Assembly (NCBI GenBank): GCA_024243835.1
Contig: JALPMN010000549.1
Span: 1-17,434 of the forward strand
Reading direction: 5' to 3'
Length of the DNA stretch: 17,434 bases
From: Enteropsectra breve
Lineage: Eukaryota > Microsporidia
Made by a program: the position numbers and the translations under genes. This document shows, in pieces, positions 6,855 through 14,407 of the stretch. The notes beneath the pieces were generated by a model that saw only the letters and a program-made list of their open reading frames with translations, was not told the origin of the DNA and did not search any database. How positions within the stretch are numbered: the first letter of the stretch is position 1; each line of letters opens with the position of its first letter.

Positions 6855-7186
6855 TTCACTAAAATTATAGTTTATCGTTAAAATTTACAGAAAGAGACTA
6901 TTTATTTGCTATTTAATTTTTTAAGCTTATTTCAATATTGATTATTATTGTTGTAACAGGGTAAAATGCCTTATAAATACCATGGAATGCCACTATGTTG
7001 CTAATAAAGCGCTTAAACTAGAAACAATCTTTCTTTTATACATATTATTTGAAAAGTTTTGTATTAGTATGATAACTACTATGGCAAGATCAGTCTGGTG
7101 ACACATAGGTGAAATATTGTAAAATATTTTAGATTATTACAACACATATAAAGCAAGACGGGAACTAATAAGTTTAATAAGCTGTT
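6855..7186. other. 332-bp spacer between convergent genes
   Basis: This lies between the 3' ends of paralogue 3 (plus) and the first member of the minus-strand family. It contains no open frame of note, no repeat and no RNA gene that I can recognise. Confidence 0.55.
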
Positions 7187-8083
7187 TTAGTATATCCTGT
7201 TGTATATAAAGTGTAGTGCTTTAAGCTTTTCATTTCTAAAAAGTCTTTCGCACTTTTCCATTATATTATCCTCTTCTCTAAAAACTTCCGTTTTATATAC
7301 CCCCTTGTTACTGTCCGTTTTATCCAAATAAAGAATAGCCTTTATAATCATCCTACAGTAAACATTTCTTTTTTTCCTAAAAGTTAATGTGAGTGAAATT
7401 CTCTTAACATTATCTTCCTGGTTTATATTTTTATGACTAAAAATAGCGGCAGCACTAGGAAGAACTTGTTTATCCCATCTGAGCTTTTCGCTGTTACGAA
7501 TTTGATCTCTCTTTTCTTTTATTGCTCTTAATTCAGGGGCTTTTAGAAAAATGCATTCCATAGATCCTGGGCAGTTTATTCGGTCTTGAACTGCTCTGGC
7601 CTCAATACTAAAGAATTCCTTAGTACTTGAGGCGATTATGCTCCCACTCTTTTTTTCGGTTAACGATGAGACAAAAATGCATTTAAAAAACGTATTGCCT
7701 GGCTTTCTTTCTGCATCCAATTTTTCTGCTAGTTTGTCAATTATGTCGTATAAAGGGTTGCTGTTCTGAGTCTTAGCAACATCCAACAAGGAATGGATTT
7801 TTATAAAGCCATCATTAAGGTCTTTGCTCCACTCAGAATGTGTTAGAATGTATTTTATATTCCAGTGGAGAGGCTGTTTTTCTTGGTTAAAATCGGAATG
7901 CCTTATTTCTTTATAAATGACTACTGGGGCCGTAATGAATTTTACTGTAGCTGAATAGTGCTCAATAAGATCATCTGGATTATACTTGTAGGATCTCCTG
8001 GAACTATAAACAAGCAGCACTATTCCAAGCACTGTTGCAACAGCCGTGGATGCGAGTATAATGCTAATTTTTTTACTTATCAT
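7187..8083 (-). CDS. lineage-specific signal-anchor family protein, copy 1
   Basis: Family unknown to me. The 298-residue product has a basic N-tip (K4, K5), one hydrophobic segment at 6-26, then a soluble domain. Blocks shared by all five copies are: HYSATVKFITAP (42-53), a Trp in a helical stretch (W85), DIIDKLAEKLDAER (113-126), FKC with the family's single invariant Cys (135), AIFS (213-216), LYLDKTDS (251-258), GVYKT (261-265) and LHFIY (290-294). The N-terminus can act as a signal anchor or a cleaved signal, so the domain should face the lumen or outside. The start follows GCCCA directly, with a TATA-like tract behind it. It is the array member next to the convergent membrane-protein genes and is rather divergent from copies 2 and 5. 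Confidence 0.7.
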   Translation of the reverse strand: MISKKISIILASTAVATVLGIVLLVYSSRRSYKYNPDDLIEHYSATVKFITAPVVIYKEIRHSDFNQEKQPLHWNIKYILTHSEWSKDLNDGFIKIHSLLDVAKTQNSNPLYDIIDKLAEKLDAERKPGNTFFKCIFVSSLTEKKSGSIIASSTKEFFSIEARAVQDRINCPGSMECIFLKAPELRAIKEKRDQIRNSEKLRWDKQVLPSAAAIFSHKNINQEDNVKRISLTLTFRKKRNVYCRMIIKAILYLDKTDSNKGVYKTEVFREEDNIMEKCERLFRNEKLKALHFIYNRIY

Positions 8084-8098
8084 TGGGCATATAAAAAA
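8084..8098 (-). promoter_or_regulatory. TATA-like tract and CCC motif of copy 1
   Basis: Minus strand: ttttttatatgccca runs into the ATG at 8083, with CCC at 8087-8085. Confidence 0.55.
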
Positions 8099-8317
8099 GG
8101 ATAAATTATTTAGCAGCCAAATAAAGGGGAATAAAGCATATTATATAGCTTATAATAAAGCGCATTCTGTGTGAGAACAAGTACTGGCGCACTGATTTGA
8201 TAATCAAATGCTCAAGAAACATGTAAATCAGTTAATTGCCTCATTCAAGAATAAAGTAAGCTTAAAATTAAACTAAAAATGTCTATTTCTAGTAAAAATG
8301 CTTTTTGAAATAAACCT

Positions 8318-9232
8318 TTATTGCCCTATTGTATATATAACGTGCAGAAGCTGGTTATTCTTATCTTTAATAATTTTAGGACCATTTTCAATAAAATCAT
8401 TGGTATCAGCAAATGTTACTGTTTTATATACCCCTTCTTGACTGCATGTTTTATCTAAATATAAAAATGCACGTATGCAGTATTTTTGGTGTTTATTTTC
8501 TCTGCTAATCTTATCATAATGGGTAATTAGACCCTTAAATTTTGACCTTTCGTCATTATTGATGCTAAATATAACGGCCATTTTGGTGTATGAATTTTTA
8601 TAAAAGCGATACTTTGCGCTATTTTGTCCACTGTTTAGTTTGTCTTCAACCGATTTAAGCCTTGGTACTTTAAGAAAGACATTTTGGAGTGAACCATATG
8701 GAAATATAACTCCCCTATCATCTAGCATTCCCTCAACAGTGGAGAGTTTATCAGTCTCAGACATATCAACCTTGCAACTCCCTTTAATAACTAACTCTGT
8801 GACAAAAGTACATTTGAAAACATGGTTTTCTTCGGTTCTTTCTGCATCTATTTTCTCAGCCAATGTATCGATTATGTTGTGTATAGAAGAACTGTCCGTA
8901 TTCAAGTTAATACCTAGCAAAGAAGATAATTTCAATAGCTTTTCACTAAGCTCTGCGCTATTGCGATTTTTCTTCCACGCAGAATCAGTAATAATGCTTT
9001 TGAGATGGTAGTGAAAGGGTTTTTCCATTTCATTAAAACTAGAGCTAATGAGTTCTTTCTGAAATTGCACAGGAGCCGTAATGAGTTTTACTACCGCAGT
9101 ATACTGATTATGCATTGTTCCTACACTTGAATGCTGTTCGTCTTGCTTATAGAACATCCCAAAGATTCTCCCTAGCGATGATGCTTGTATACACGTCAAA
9201 GTCAGCATGATACTTGCTATTCTCCTGATCAT
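8318..9232 (-). CDS. lineage-specific signal-anchor family protein, copy 2
   Basis: I place the start at the ATG at 9232, giving 304 residues, because CCCTCC lies directly before it and the product then begins with a short basic tip and hydrophobic segment (MIRRIASIMLTLTCIQASSL) as in the other copies. A longer in-frame start at 9325 would add 31 residues with a second hydrophobic patch and has no CCC. All family blocks are present: YTAVVKLITAP, IIDTLAEKIDAER, VFKCTFVTEL, VIFS, FLYLDKTCSQEGVYKT and LLHVIY. From FKC to the C-terminal third it is nearly identical to copy 5, although copies 3 and 4 and a transposon remnant lie between them, while its N-terminal third differs. Function unknown; a membrane-anchored or secreted protein is inferred. 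Confidence 0.7.
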   Translation of the reverse strand: MIRRIASIMLTLTCIQASSLGRIFGMFYKQDEQHSSVGTMHNQYTAVVKLITAPVQFQKELISSSFNEMEKPFHYHLKSIITDSAWKKNRNSAELSEKLLKLSSLLGINLNTDSSSIHNIIDTLAEKIDAERTEENHVFKCTFVTELVIKGSCKVDMSETDKLSTVEGMLDDRGVIFPYGSLQNVFLKVPRLKSVEDKLNSGQNSAKYRFYKNSYTKMAVIFSINNDERSKFKGLITHYDKISRENKHQKYCIRAFLYLDKTCSQEGVYKTVTFADTNDFIENGPKIIKDKNNQLLHVIYTIGQ

Positions 9233-9233
9233 T

Positions 9234-9239
9234 GGAGGG
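9234..9239 (-). promoter_or_regulatory. CCCTCC start-proximal motif of copy 2
   Basis: Minus-strand ccctcca abuts the ATG at 9232 and decides between it and the upstream ATG at 9325. Confidence 0.5.
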
Positions 9240-9421
9240 ATGATCAAAAAATTTTGTAAAAATTTTACCAAGCATTTCCAAGTATTAAGAAGAACAGGTT
9301 TAGTTCTATTTATTCTAAAGGACATTTCCTTTTGCTGTTGTTAGCAGAAGATAGTTTATGCTTAATCATTAATTCATATTAATGATCATAACCTATTTTC
9401 TGCTAATATAAAAATTTACCC

Positions 9422-9565
9422 ATGAAAAATTTGAATAAATTTTTAGCAAAAGGTTTTAAGTGTAGAGAAACCTGGGAAGCAACCCTGTGTGCGTTGACAC
9501 CAGAGGGCAATGCTCCAACAATATCTATTAGCTCTTTAATAATTGTTGAAGAATATATGAATTAG
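9422..9565 (+). CDS. candidate small ORF, 47 codons, with CCC start motif
   Basis: A 47-codon frame starts at an ATG immediately preceded by aaaatttaccc, the same arrangement as the well-supported start at 1247. The peptide starts MKNLNKFLAKGFKCRETWEA and continues without a membrane span or a motif I know; the second half is Ser/Ile-rich and ends in EEYMN. It lies between copies 2 and 3 of the minus-strand family, on the opposite strand. The start signal and ordinary amino-acid composition argue for a real gene; the short length and lack of a recognised homologue argue against. Confidence 0.4.
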   Translation: MKNLNKFLAKGFKCRETWEATLCALTPEGNAPTISISSLIIVEEYMN

Positions 9566-9626
9566 CCTAGTGCAACTTTTTATACTTAAAGTAGAGAATA
9601 AATACAAAATTATATCTGAAATCAAT

Positions 9627-10571
9627 TTATTGTTGGCCACCAGTATACATATAATACAATATCTGAAGATTCTTACCATTCTCCAAGCCACGCTCTTTTT
9701 TATGAAAATCATTAGTATCTGAAAACATTTCTGTTTTATATAACTCCTTTTTCTTGCTTTCTTTGTCTAAATAAAGAACTGACCTAATGCGATGCGTTTT
9801 ACTTATTAAGTCTTCGGTGGTAGTTGTGAAATTAGCTTCTAGTCCTAAAATCCTTGAATTTCCACATCCTTCTAAACTAAATATAACCGCCTCTCTTGTG
9901 AATATTTTCTTATAGCAATAAAAGTCTTTGCTATTTTGGTAGGTTTCTCGTTTATCCTCGACTGATTTTAGTATTGGTACTTTGCAGAAAACCATATTAA
10001 GTGAGTCGCGGGGATACAGAGTTCCAGATATATTTTTTATTCCCTCTATTATAGAGAGGTGCTCGGTCTCGTTTGCAGCAACAACGCGGCTGTCTTTATG
10101 AACTAGTTTGGATTCAAACTTGCATTTAAAGATAGCATTGTCTTGGCCTCTTTCTGCATCTATTTTCGCAACCAGGCCGCTAATTATGCCGTATAGCGGA
10201 ATACTGTGCTCGGTCTCGCTACCACCTACTAAAGAGTATAAGTTTAGTAATTTTTCACTAAGCTCTTTGTTTTTATGTTCTTGGTCCCATGCAGGATCGG
10301 TAATTATGCTTTTGATGTGATAATGAATGGGCTTTTCTGCTTCATCAAACTTGGAGTTAATGAGCTCTTTCTGAAACTCTGCAGGAGACGTAATAAACTT
10401 CACCGCAGCTGAGTAGTGGCTACATATTTTTTCTTGATCTGCAGTAGAAATGGATTTTTCTGGTTCTAAATTTTGACTATTTTGTTTATTGTAATTGCTA
10501 AAAAGTATTCCGAGTGATCCTCCTGCTATTAGTATTAAAGCCAATATGATACTTGCTTTGGTTCCGTTCAT
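9627..10571 (-). CDS. lineage-specific signal-anchor family protein, copy 3
   Basis: The 314-residue product begins MNGTKASIILALILIAGGSL, a basic tip and hydrophobic segment (about 6-24), followed by a Gln/Asn/Lys-rich linker. The soluble domain has HYSAAVKFITSP (52-63), FQKELINSKFDEAEKP (66-81), IDAER (137-141), FKC with the invariant Cys at 150, VIFS (229-232), VLYLDKES (265-272), ELYKT (276-280) and LYYMY (305-309). It is closest in its N-terminal part to copy 5, which shares the FQKELI, P-H-H-IK/LK and EKLL-type helix. The start is fixed by TCCCAAT in front of the ATG. Copies 1-3 run head to tail with spacers of 230-395 bp, then the transposon remnant follows upstream. Function unknown. 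Confidence 0.7.
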   Translation of the reverse strand: MNGTKASIILALILIAGGSLGILFSNYNKQNSQNLEPEKSISTADQEKICSHYSAAVKFITSPAEFQKELINSKFDEAEKPIHYHIKSIITDPAWDQEHKNKELSEKLLNLYSLVGGSETEHSIPLYGIISGLVAKIDAERGQDNAIFKCKFESKLVHKDSRVVAANETEHLSIIEGIKNISGTLYPRDSLNMVFCKVPILKSVEDKRETYQNSKDFYCYKKIFTREAVIFSLEGCGNSRILGLEANFTTTTEDLISKTHRIRSVLYLDKESKKKELYKTEMFSDTNDFHKKERGLENGKNLQILYYMYTGGQQ

Positions 10572-10574
10572 ATT

Positions 10575-10577
10575 GGG
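10575..10577 (-). promoter_or_regulatory. CCC start-proximal motif of copy 3
   Basis: Minus strand agtcccaat-ATG; the same heptamer tcccaat precedes the ATG of copy 5, so the start region itself is conserved within the family. Confidence 0.55.
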
Positions 10578-10994
10578 ACTGATAGATTTATTTTAAAATT
10601 TTTCTCCTTTTTTATTATTTGAAAAAACAACGATTTCTTTCTATTTCATAATTAGATAGCTTTGCTATATGGTTATTCTGTTAGCCTTAGCACATTTCAT
10701 ATTTTAACTTTTGCATTTAATATTAGATTTACCTGGGCACTTGTAAGTCCATTTTACTTCACGTTATGTGGTAAATTAAAAAAATACATCATTTATACTT
10801 TTTTAAATTCTTCCACAAAAAGCAAAGCGTATTTCTAGGCAAGTTTTGATATTAATGATTATAAATAAAAAATTTCCCTTAAAAATGGATTCAAAAAGAG
10901 CATGAAGCAGAATAAGAAAGGTTTATAATAAAACAACACTTATTAAGAACATATAGGTGCAAATATTTCAAACAAGGATGAAAATAGGTGGAAA
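10578..10994. other. spacer between copy 3 and the transposase remnant
   Basis: AT-rich, no gene supported. It should contain the left end of the Merlin-type element if any survives, but I could not find a terminal inverted repeat matching sequence to the right of 11820. Confidence 0.45.
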
Positions 10995-11820
10995 TAATGA
11001 AGAACGCGTACGTTATATTTTCAGTGGCTGTGGAAGCGCTACAGTATCTGTAAAGACAGTTTTTTTAACGCCATAAGCTGAGCAAGGAAAAGATATTAAG
11101 AATGCTTGAACAGTGGCTGGTAAGGGCATCAAGAGATTATACTTCTTTGATTTAGAAATTATTCCAAGTAATTATACTGATAAATGTGTAGGCGAAGAAG
11201 AGTTGGTAAATAATTTATTAGATGGTTCACCCTCAAGCATGGGTAACAAATTTAAGGTTCCCAGTTGGGAAGTAGCATCTTCATTTGCTGGCCACATAAT
11301 GAAAAGGTTAAAAGCAGTTAGGTCCACGATACTACAAGCAGTTTAAGAAATTGGGCGATGACGGGTCTCAAATTAAAGTTGACGAATCGAAATTCGGCAA
11401 GCGTAAATACAATCAAGGTCATCGGGTTGATGGATTATGGCTCCTGGGGTTTGTAGAAGATAAAAAAGGTGCCTTTTGATGTTGCGTGTTAAGAAACGCA
11501 ATAAACCAACCCTTTACAAAGTGTCTCTGATTTTTAGTAAAACCGAAGCTAGTATTGTTAGTGATTGTTGGAAAGCCTATAAAGTTCTAGATAAATGGTT
11601 TAATCAGCACTATACAGTTACGTTTCTTTGCATTATAAAGATCCTATTTATGGCGAGCACACTATTACAAAAGAAGGTCATTGGGCAGGAACTAAAATGC
11701 ATATTCCGCTTAAAGGGGGGATTGTCGAAAATATTATTTGTATCTAGTGCGAAGAATGCATATATTCAATGAAAAAGATAAATGCTATATGAAATTATTG
11801 ATTTTACTTTTTAACTACGT
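10995..11820 (+). pseudogene. broken Merlin/IS1595 (ISXO2-like) transposase
   Basis: Pieces of one DDE transposase appear in order but in changing frames. Near 11002-11070: RYIFSGCGS followed by TVSVKTVFL, the zinc-ribbon end. From 11072: HKLSKEKILRMLEQWLVRAS. From 11321: YYKQFKKLGDDGSQIKVDES with KFGKRKYNQGHRVDGLWLLG, where the first catalytic Asp is in VDES. From 11476: KKRNKPTL and IVSDCWKAYKVL with the second Asp. From 11631: HYKDPIYGEHTITKEGHWAG with the catalytic Glu. From 11735: LVRRMHIFNEKDK at the C-terminus. All three catalytic residues survive, yet stops and at least four frame changes make it dead. The segment 11113-11320 matches the family poorly and may contain an insertion. Merlin elements are known from microsporidia. 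It interrupts the five-gene array between copies 3 and 4. Confidence 0.85.
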
Positions 11821-11881
11821 TTTTCTCTTTATTTTAAAAAAAGGATTAAATTGTTTACAAAAATCCAATACCAAAATTTAC

Positions 11882-12793
11882 TTATGAACACTTTAACCGT
11901 CCTGGCGTATACAAATAATGTAGAATCTGTATTTTTCTACCCCTTAAATAATTTCTAAATTTTCTGTTGAATTCATCCTCATCTTTGTATACATCGACTT
12001 TATAAATCCCCTTTTCACTATCTGTTTGATCTAAATAAAGAATTGCATGAAGTCGATATGTTTTGTTTTCATCATAAGTTGGTGGGAAGAATAAATTTAT
12101 AAAAATACTCTGATTCTTACAGCCCTCTTTGTTTTTAAAACTAAAAATTGCGCCTGCCTTGAAATCATACGTTATAGATATCCTATCTAACCCCGGGACA
12201 TGCTTTTTCATTACTTTTTCTTCTAGTTTGTTGAAGATTTTATCTAGCGATTCATTGAGATTTGTATCCCCATTTTTGTCTAAAACAGCCTCTAAGGACG
12301 CTCGTTCTGCAATTTCACTGAATCTCATAGAAAACATCTTATTGCTATATAACGTTGCGGTAAGAACACATTTAAAAATAGCATCGTTCTGATTTCTTTC
12401 GGAATCTATTCTCTCGGCCAAGTTATTGATAATATCAAAGAATGGATTACTATGCGCGCTGCGTTCGACTCCCACCAAGCGGTGAAGCCCCATTAGGTTT
12501 TCCTTGACTCTTGCGCTCTTCTCGTTCTCTCCCCATGTTGTGTCACTTAGGATGTTTCTTATCAGGGTTTGGACAGGCTGTTTCCGCTCGCCATTCGCCG
12601 ATTTGATAATAGCAGTTTGCAAATCTAACGGGGCTGTGATGAATTTTACTGCTGCTGAGTAGTGCTCAACAACTTCCTCAGGACTTGGATCGTAGATGTA
12701 TGATTTCCTAAATGCACATACCATCAGTATTATTCCTAGCACAGCTGCTACAAATGTGATTACTGCTATGTTTCTTGTTTTCATTCCAAGCAT
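11882..12793 (-). CDS. lineage-specific signal-anchor family protein, copy 4
   Basis: I start at the ATG at 12793 (303 residues) because CACCCTTT precedes it; an in-frame ATG at 12829 lacks the motif, and one at 12784 is also possible. The product has a basic tip (K5, R7), a hydrophobic segment at about 9-26 and then SYIYDP, shared in spirit with SYKYNP of copy 1. Family blocks: HYSAAVKFITAP (44-55), a Trp in TTWGENE, DIINNLAERIDSER, FKC, AIFS, ILYLDQTDSEKGIYK and LHYLY near the end. It pairs with copy 1 rather than with copies 2, 3 and 5, so the array holds at least two subfamilies. It lacks the PRLKSVEDK-type block of copies 2 and 5, having instead FNKLEEKVMKKHVPGLD. Function unknown; lumenal or exported topology inferred. 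Confidence 0.7.
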   Translation of the reverse strand: MLGMKTRNIAVITFVAAVLGIILMVCAFRKSYIYDPSPEEVVEHYSAAVKFITAPLDLQTAIIKSANGERKQPVQTLIRNILSDTTWGENEKSARVKENLMGLHRLVGVERSAHSNPFFDIINNLAERIDSERNQNDAIFKCVLTATLYSNKMFSMRFSEIAERASLEAVLDKNGDTNLNESLDKIFNKLEEKVMKKHVPGLDRISITYDFKAGAIFSFKNKEGCKNQSIFINLFFPPTYDENKTYRLHAILYLDQTDSEKGIYKVDVYKDEDEFNRKFRNYLRGRKIQILHYLYTPGRLKCS

Positions 12794-12796
12794 AAA

Positions 12797-12799
12797 GGG
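12797..12799 (-). promoter_or_regulatory. CCC start-proximal motif of copy 4
   Basis: Minus strand cacccttt-ATG; the triplet is three bases from the ATG at 12793 and supports that start. Confidence 0.45.
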
Positions 12800-13064
12800 T
12801 GAAAAAAAGCATAAAAATTTTATGCACAATTAGGAGAAATAAAACATGCCTGGCATGAGAAATGACATTGGTTGAGAGTAATTTAATATAAATGATTCAA
12901 TAGCATGTAAATTGGGTAATATTCATACCAAATGGCGTGCTTACATGATTTTTAGCTAAAGCTGCATCAGAGTATTCTATGATACTGTATCGGTGCTAAA
13001 TGCTTTTGTTTAATTTCTATTGAATGATTTTAATCCTATTGCAAATGTTTTCTTAAACTATCGA

Positions 13065-14006
13065 TTATTGCTCTATTATGTACATGAAATGCAGAATCTG
13101 GGTATTATTATCATAAAAAATGTCAAAACCATTTTCACTAAAATCATTGGTATCAGCAAATGTTACTGTTTTATATACCCCTTCTTGACTGCATGATTTA
13201 TCTAAATATAGAAATGCATTTATCCTGTATTTTTCGCGTTTATTTTCTCTGTTAATCTTATCATAATGGGTGATTATACCCTTTAATTTTGACCTTTCAT
13301 CATTATTGATGCTAAAAATAACGGCCATTTTAGTATATGAATTTTTATAAAAGCGATATTTTGCGCTATTTTGTCCACTGTTTAGTTTATCTTCAACCGA
13401 TTTTAGCCTTGGTACTTTAAGAAAGACATTTTGGAGTGAACCAAATGGAAACATAGATCCCCTATCATCTAGCATTCCCTCAACAGTGGAGAGTTTATCA
13501 GTCTCAGACAGATCAAGCTTGTTACTGGCTTTATCAACTAACTCTGTAACAAAAGTACACTTGAAAACATGGTTTTCTTCGGTTCTTTCAGCATCTATTT
13601 TCTCAGCCAATGTATCGATTATGTCGTATATAGAAACACTCTCCTTATTTACGTTAATATTCAGCAAAGAAGAAAGCCCATGTAATTTGTCATTTAGATC
13701 TTTGCTTTTGCGAGTTTCGGCCCACGATAAATCGGTTATAATTCTTTTGAGATGACAGTGAAAGGGGGTTTTAGCTTCATCAAATTCGGAGCCAATGAGT
13801 TCTTTCTGAAACTTCAGGGGAGCGGCAATGAATTTTACTGCGGCAGAGTACTGATTAAATATTATTTCTTGTTCTGGAGTAAGGCTGATTATTTTTGGTA
13901 AAAAGATCTCTTTAATTTGTTTATTGTATTTCAATAATATTATTCCTAATATCGCTGCTGGTAATATTGTTGAAATCAATATGATACTTGCTTTTCTTCT
14001 GTTCAT
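13065..14006 (-). CDS. lineage-specific signal-anchor family protein, copy 5
   Basis: Starting at the second ATG (14006), which follows tcccaat exactly as in copy 3, the product has 313 residues; the first ATG at 14018 adds only four. It opens MNRRKASIILISTILPAAIL, a basic tip plus one hydrophobic segment (7-26), then a charged linker. Family blocks: QYSAAVKFIAAP, FQKELIGSEFDEAKTP, IIDTLAEKIDAER, VFKCTFVTEL, the PRLKSVEDKLNSGQNSAKYR block, VIFS, FLYLDKSCSQEGVYKT and LHFMY. Its first third resembles copy 3 and its remainder is almost the same as copy 2, so it looks mosaic. It is the outermost array member, with the divergently transcribed Hop1-like gene about 400 bp upstream. Function unknown. 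Confidence 0.7.
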   Translation of the reverse strand: MNRRKASIILISTILPAAILGIILLKYNKQIKEIFLPKIISLTPEQEIIFNQYSAAVKFIAAPLKFQKELIGSEFDEAKTPFHCHLKRIITDLSWAETRKSKDLNDKLHGLSSLLNINVNKESVSIYDIIDTLAEKIDAERTEENHVFKCTFVTELVDKASNKLDLSETDKLSTVEGMLDDRGSMFPFGSLQNVFLKVPRLKSVEDKLNSGQNSAKYRFYKNSYTKMAVIFSINNDERSKLKGIITHYDKINRENKREKYRINAFLYLDKSCSQEGVYKTVTFADTNDFSENGFDIFYDNNTQILHFMYIIEQ

Positions 14007-14407
14007 ATTGGGATTCATAAATATTTTAAAAAAAATTTTTATTCTCCTTTTAATTTTTTGATATTCTACCGTTTTAGTTCATTTTACAATACCCAAGTTT
14101 GCAATTAAGAAGATCATTTATCCACAAAAAAGCTTTTAACTTCTGTAATAACGACCAAAAATATAATTGTTCAAAAGACTACAAATCTATTATTAAAAAG
14201 AAAAATATTTTATCACGTTCAAACAGGCTTTTAATAGTGATGTTATAAATCACAGGCCTTTAATAGTGATGTTATAAAAGTGTTTAAATAAAAAAATTAT
14301 TAGATTTTAAAAGCTTTTTAAAATATATTTCTACTATTATCTCACATGGCTCTTCTAATAAAAAAGAAAGCAACAGCTTTTAAATTTTTAAAGCTGTTTA
14401 TGCATCA
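14007..14407. other. divergent promoter region with 29-bp direct repeat
   Basis: This separates two divergent starts. CCC at 14012-14010 (minus) serves copy 5. At 14224-14249 and 14253-14278 the 26-mer caggc(t/c)tttaatagtgatgttataaa is repeated with one mismatch at a 29-bp period. The Hop1-like start has no CCC. The rest is AT-rich and shows nothing else. Confidence 0.6.
14224..14278. repeat. two-copy direct repeat, 29-bp period
   Basis: Two 26-bp copies differ at one position. Position between two divergent genes would allow a paired regulatory site, but a simple duplication is as likely. Confidence 0.85.

Noticed and set aside
11113..11346. Independent 77-codon gene
   Set aside because: It overlaps the ordered pieces of the Merlin-type transposase, opens without a CCC motif and has no family match.
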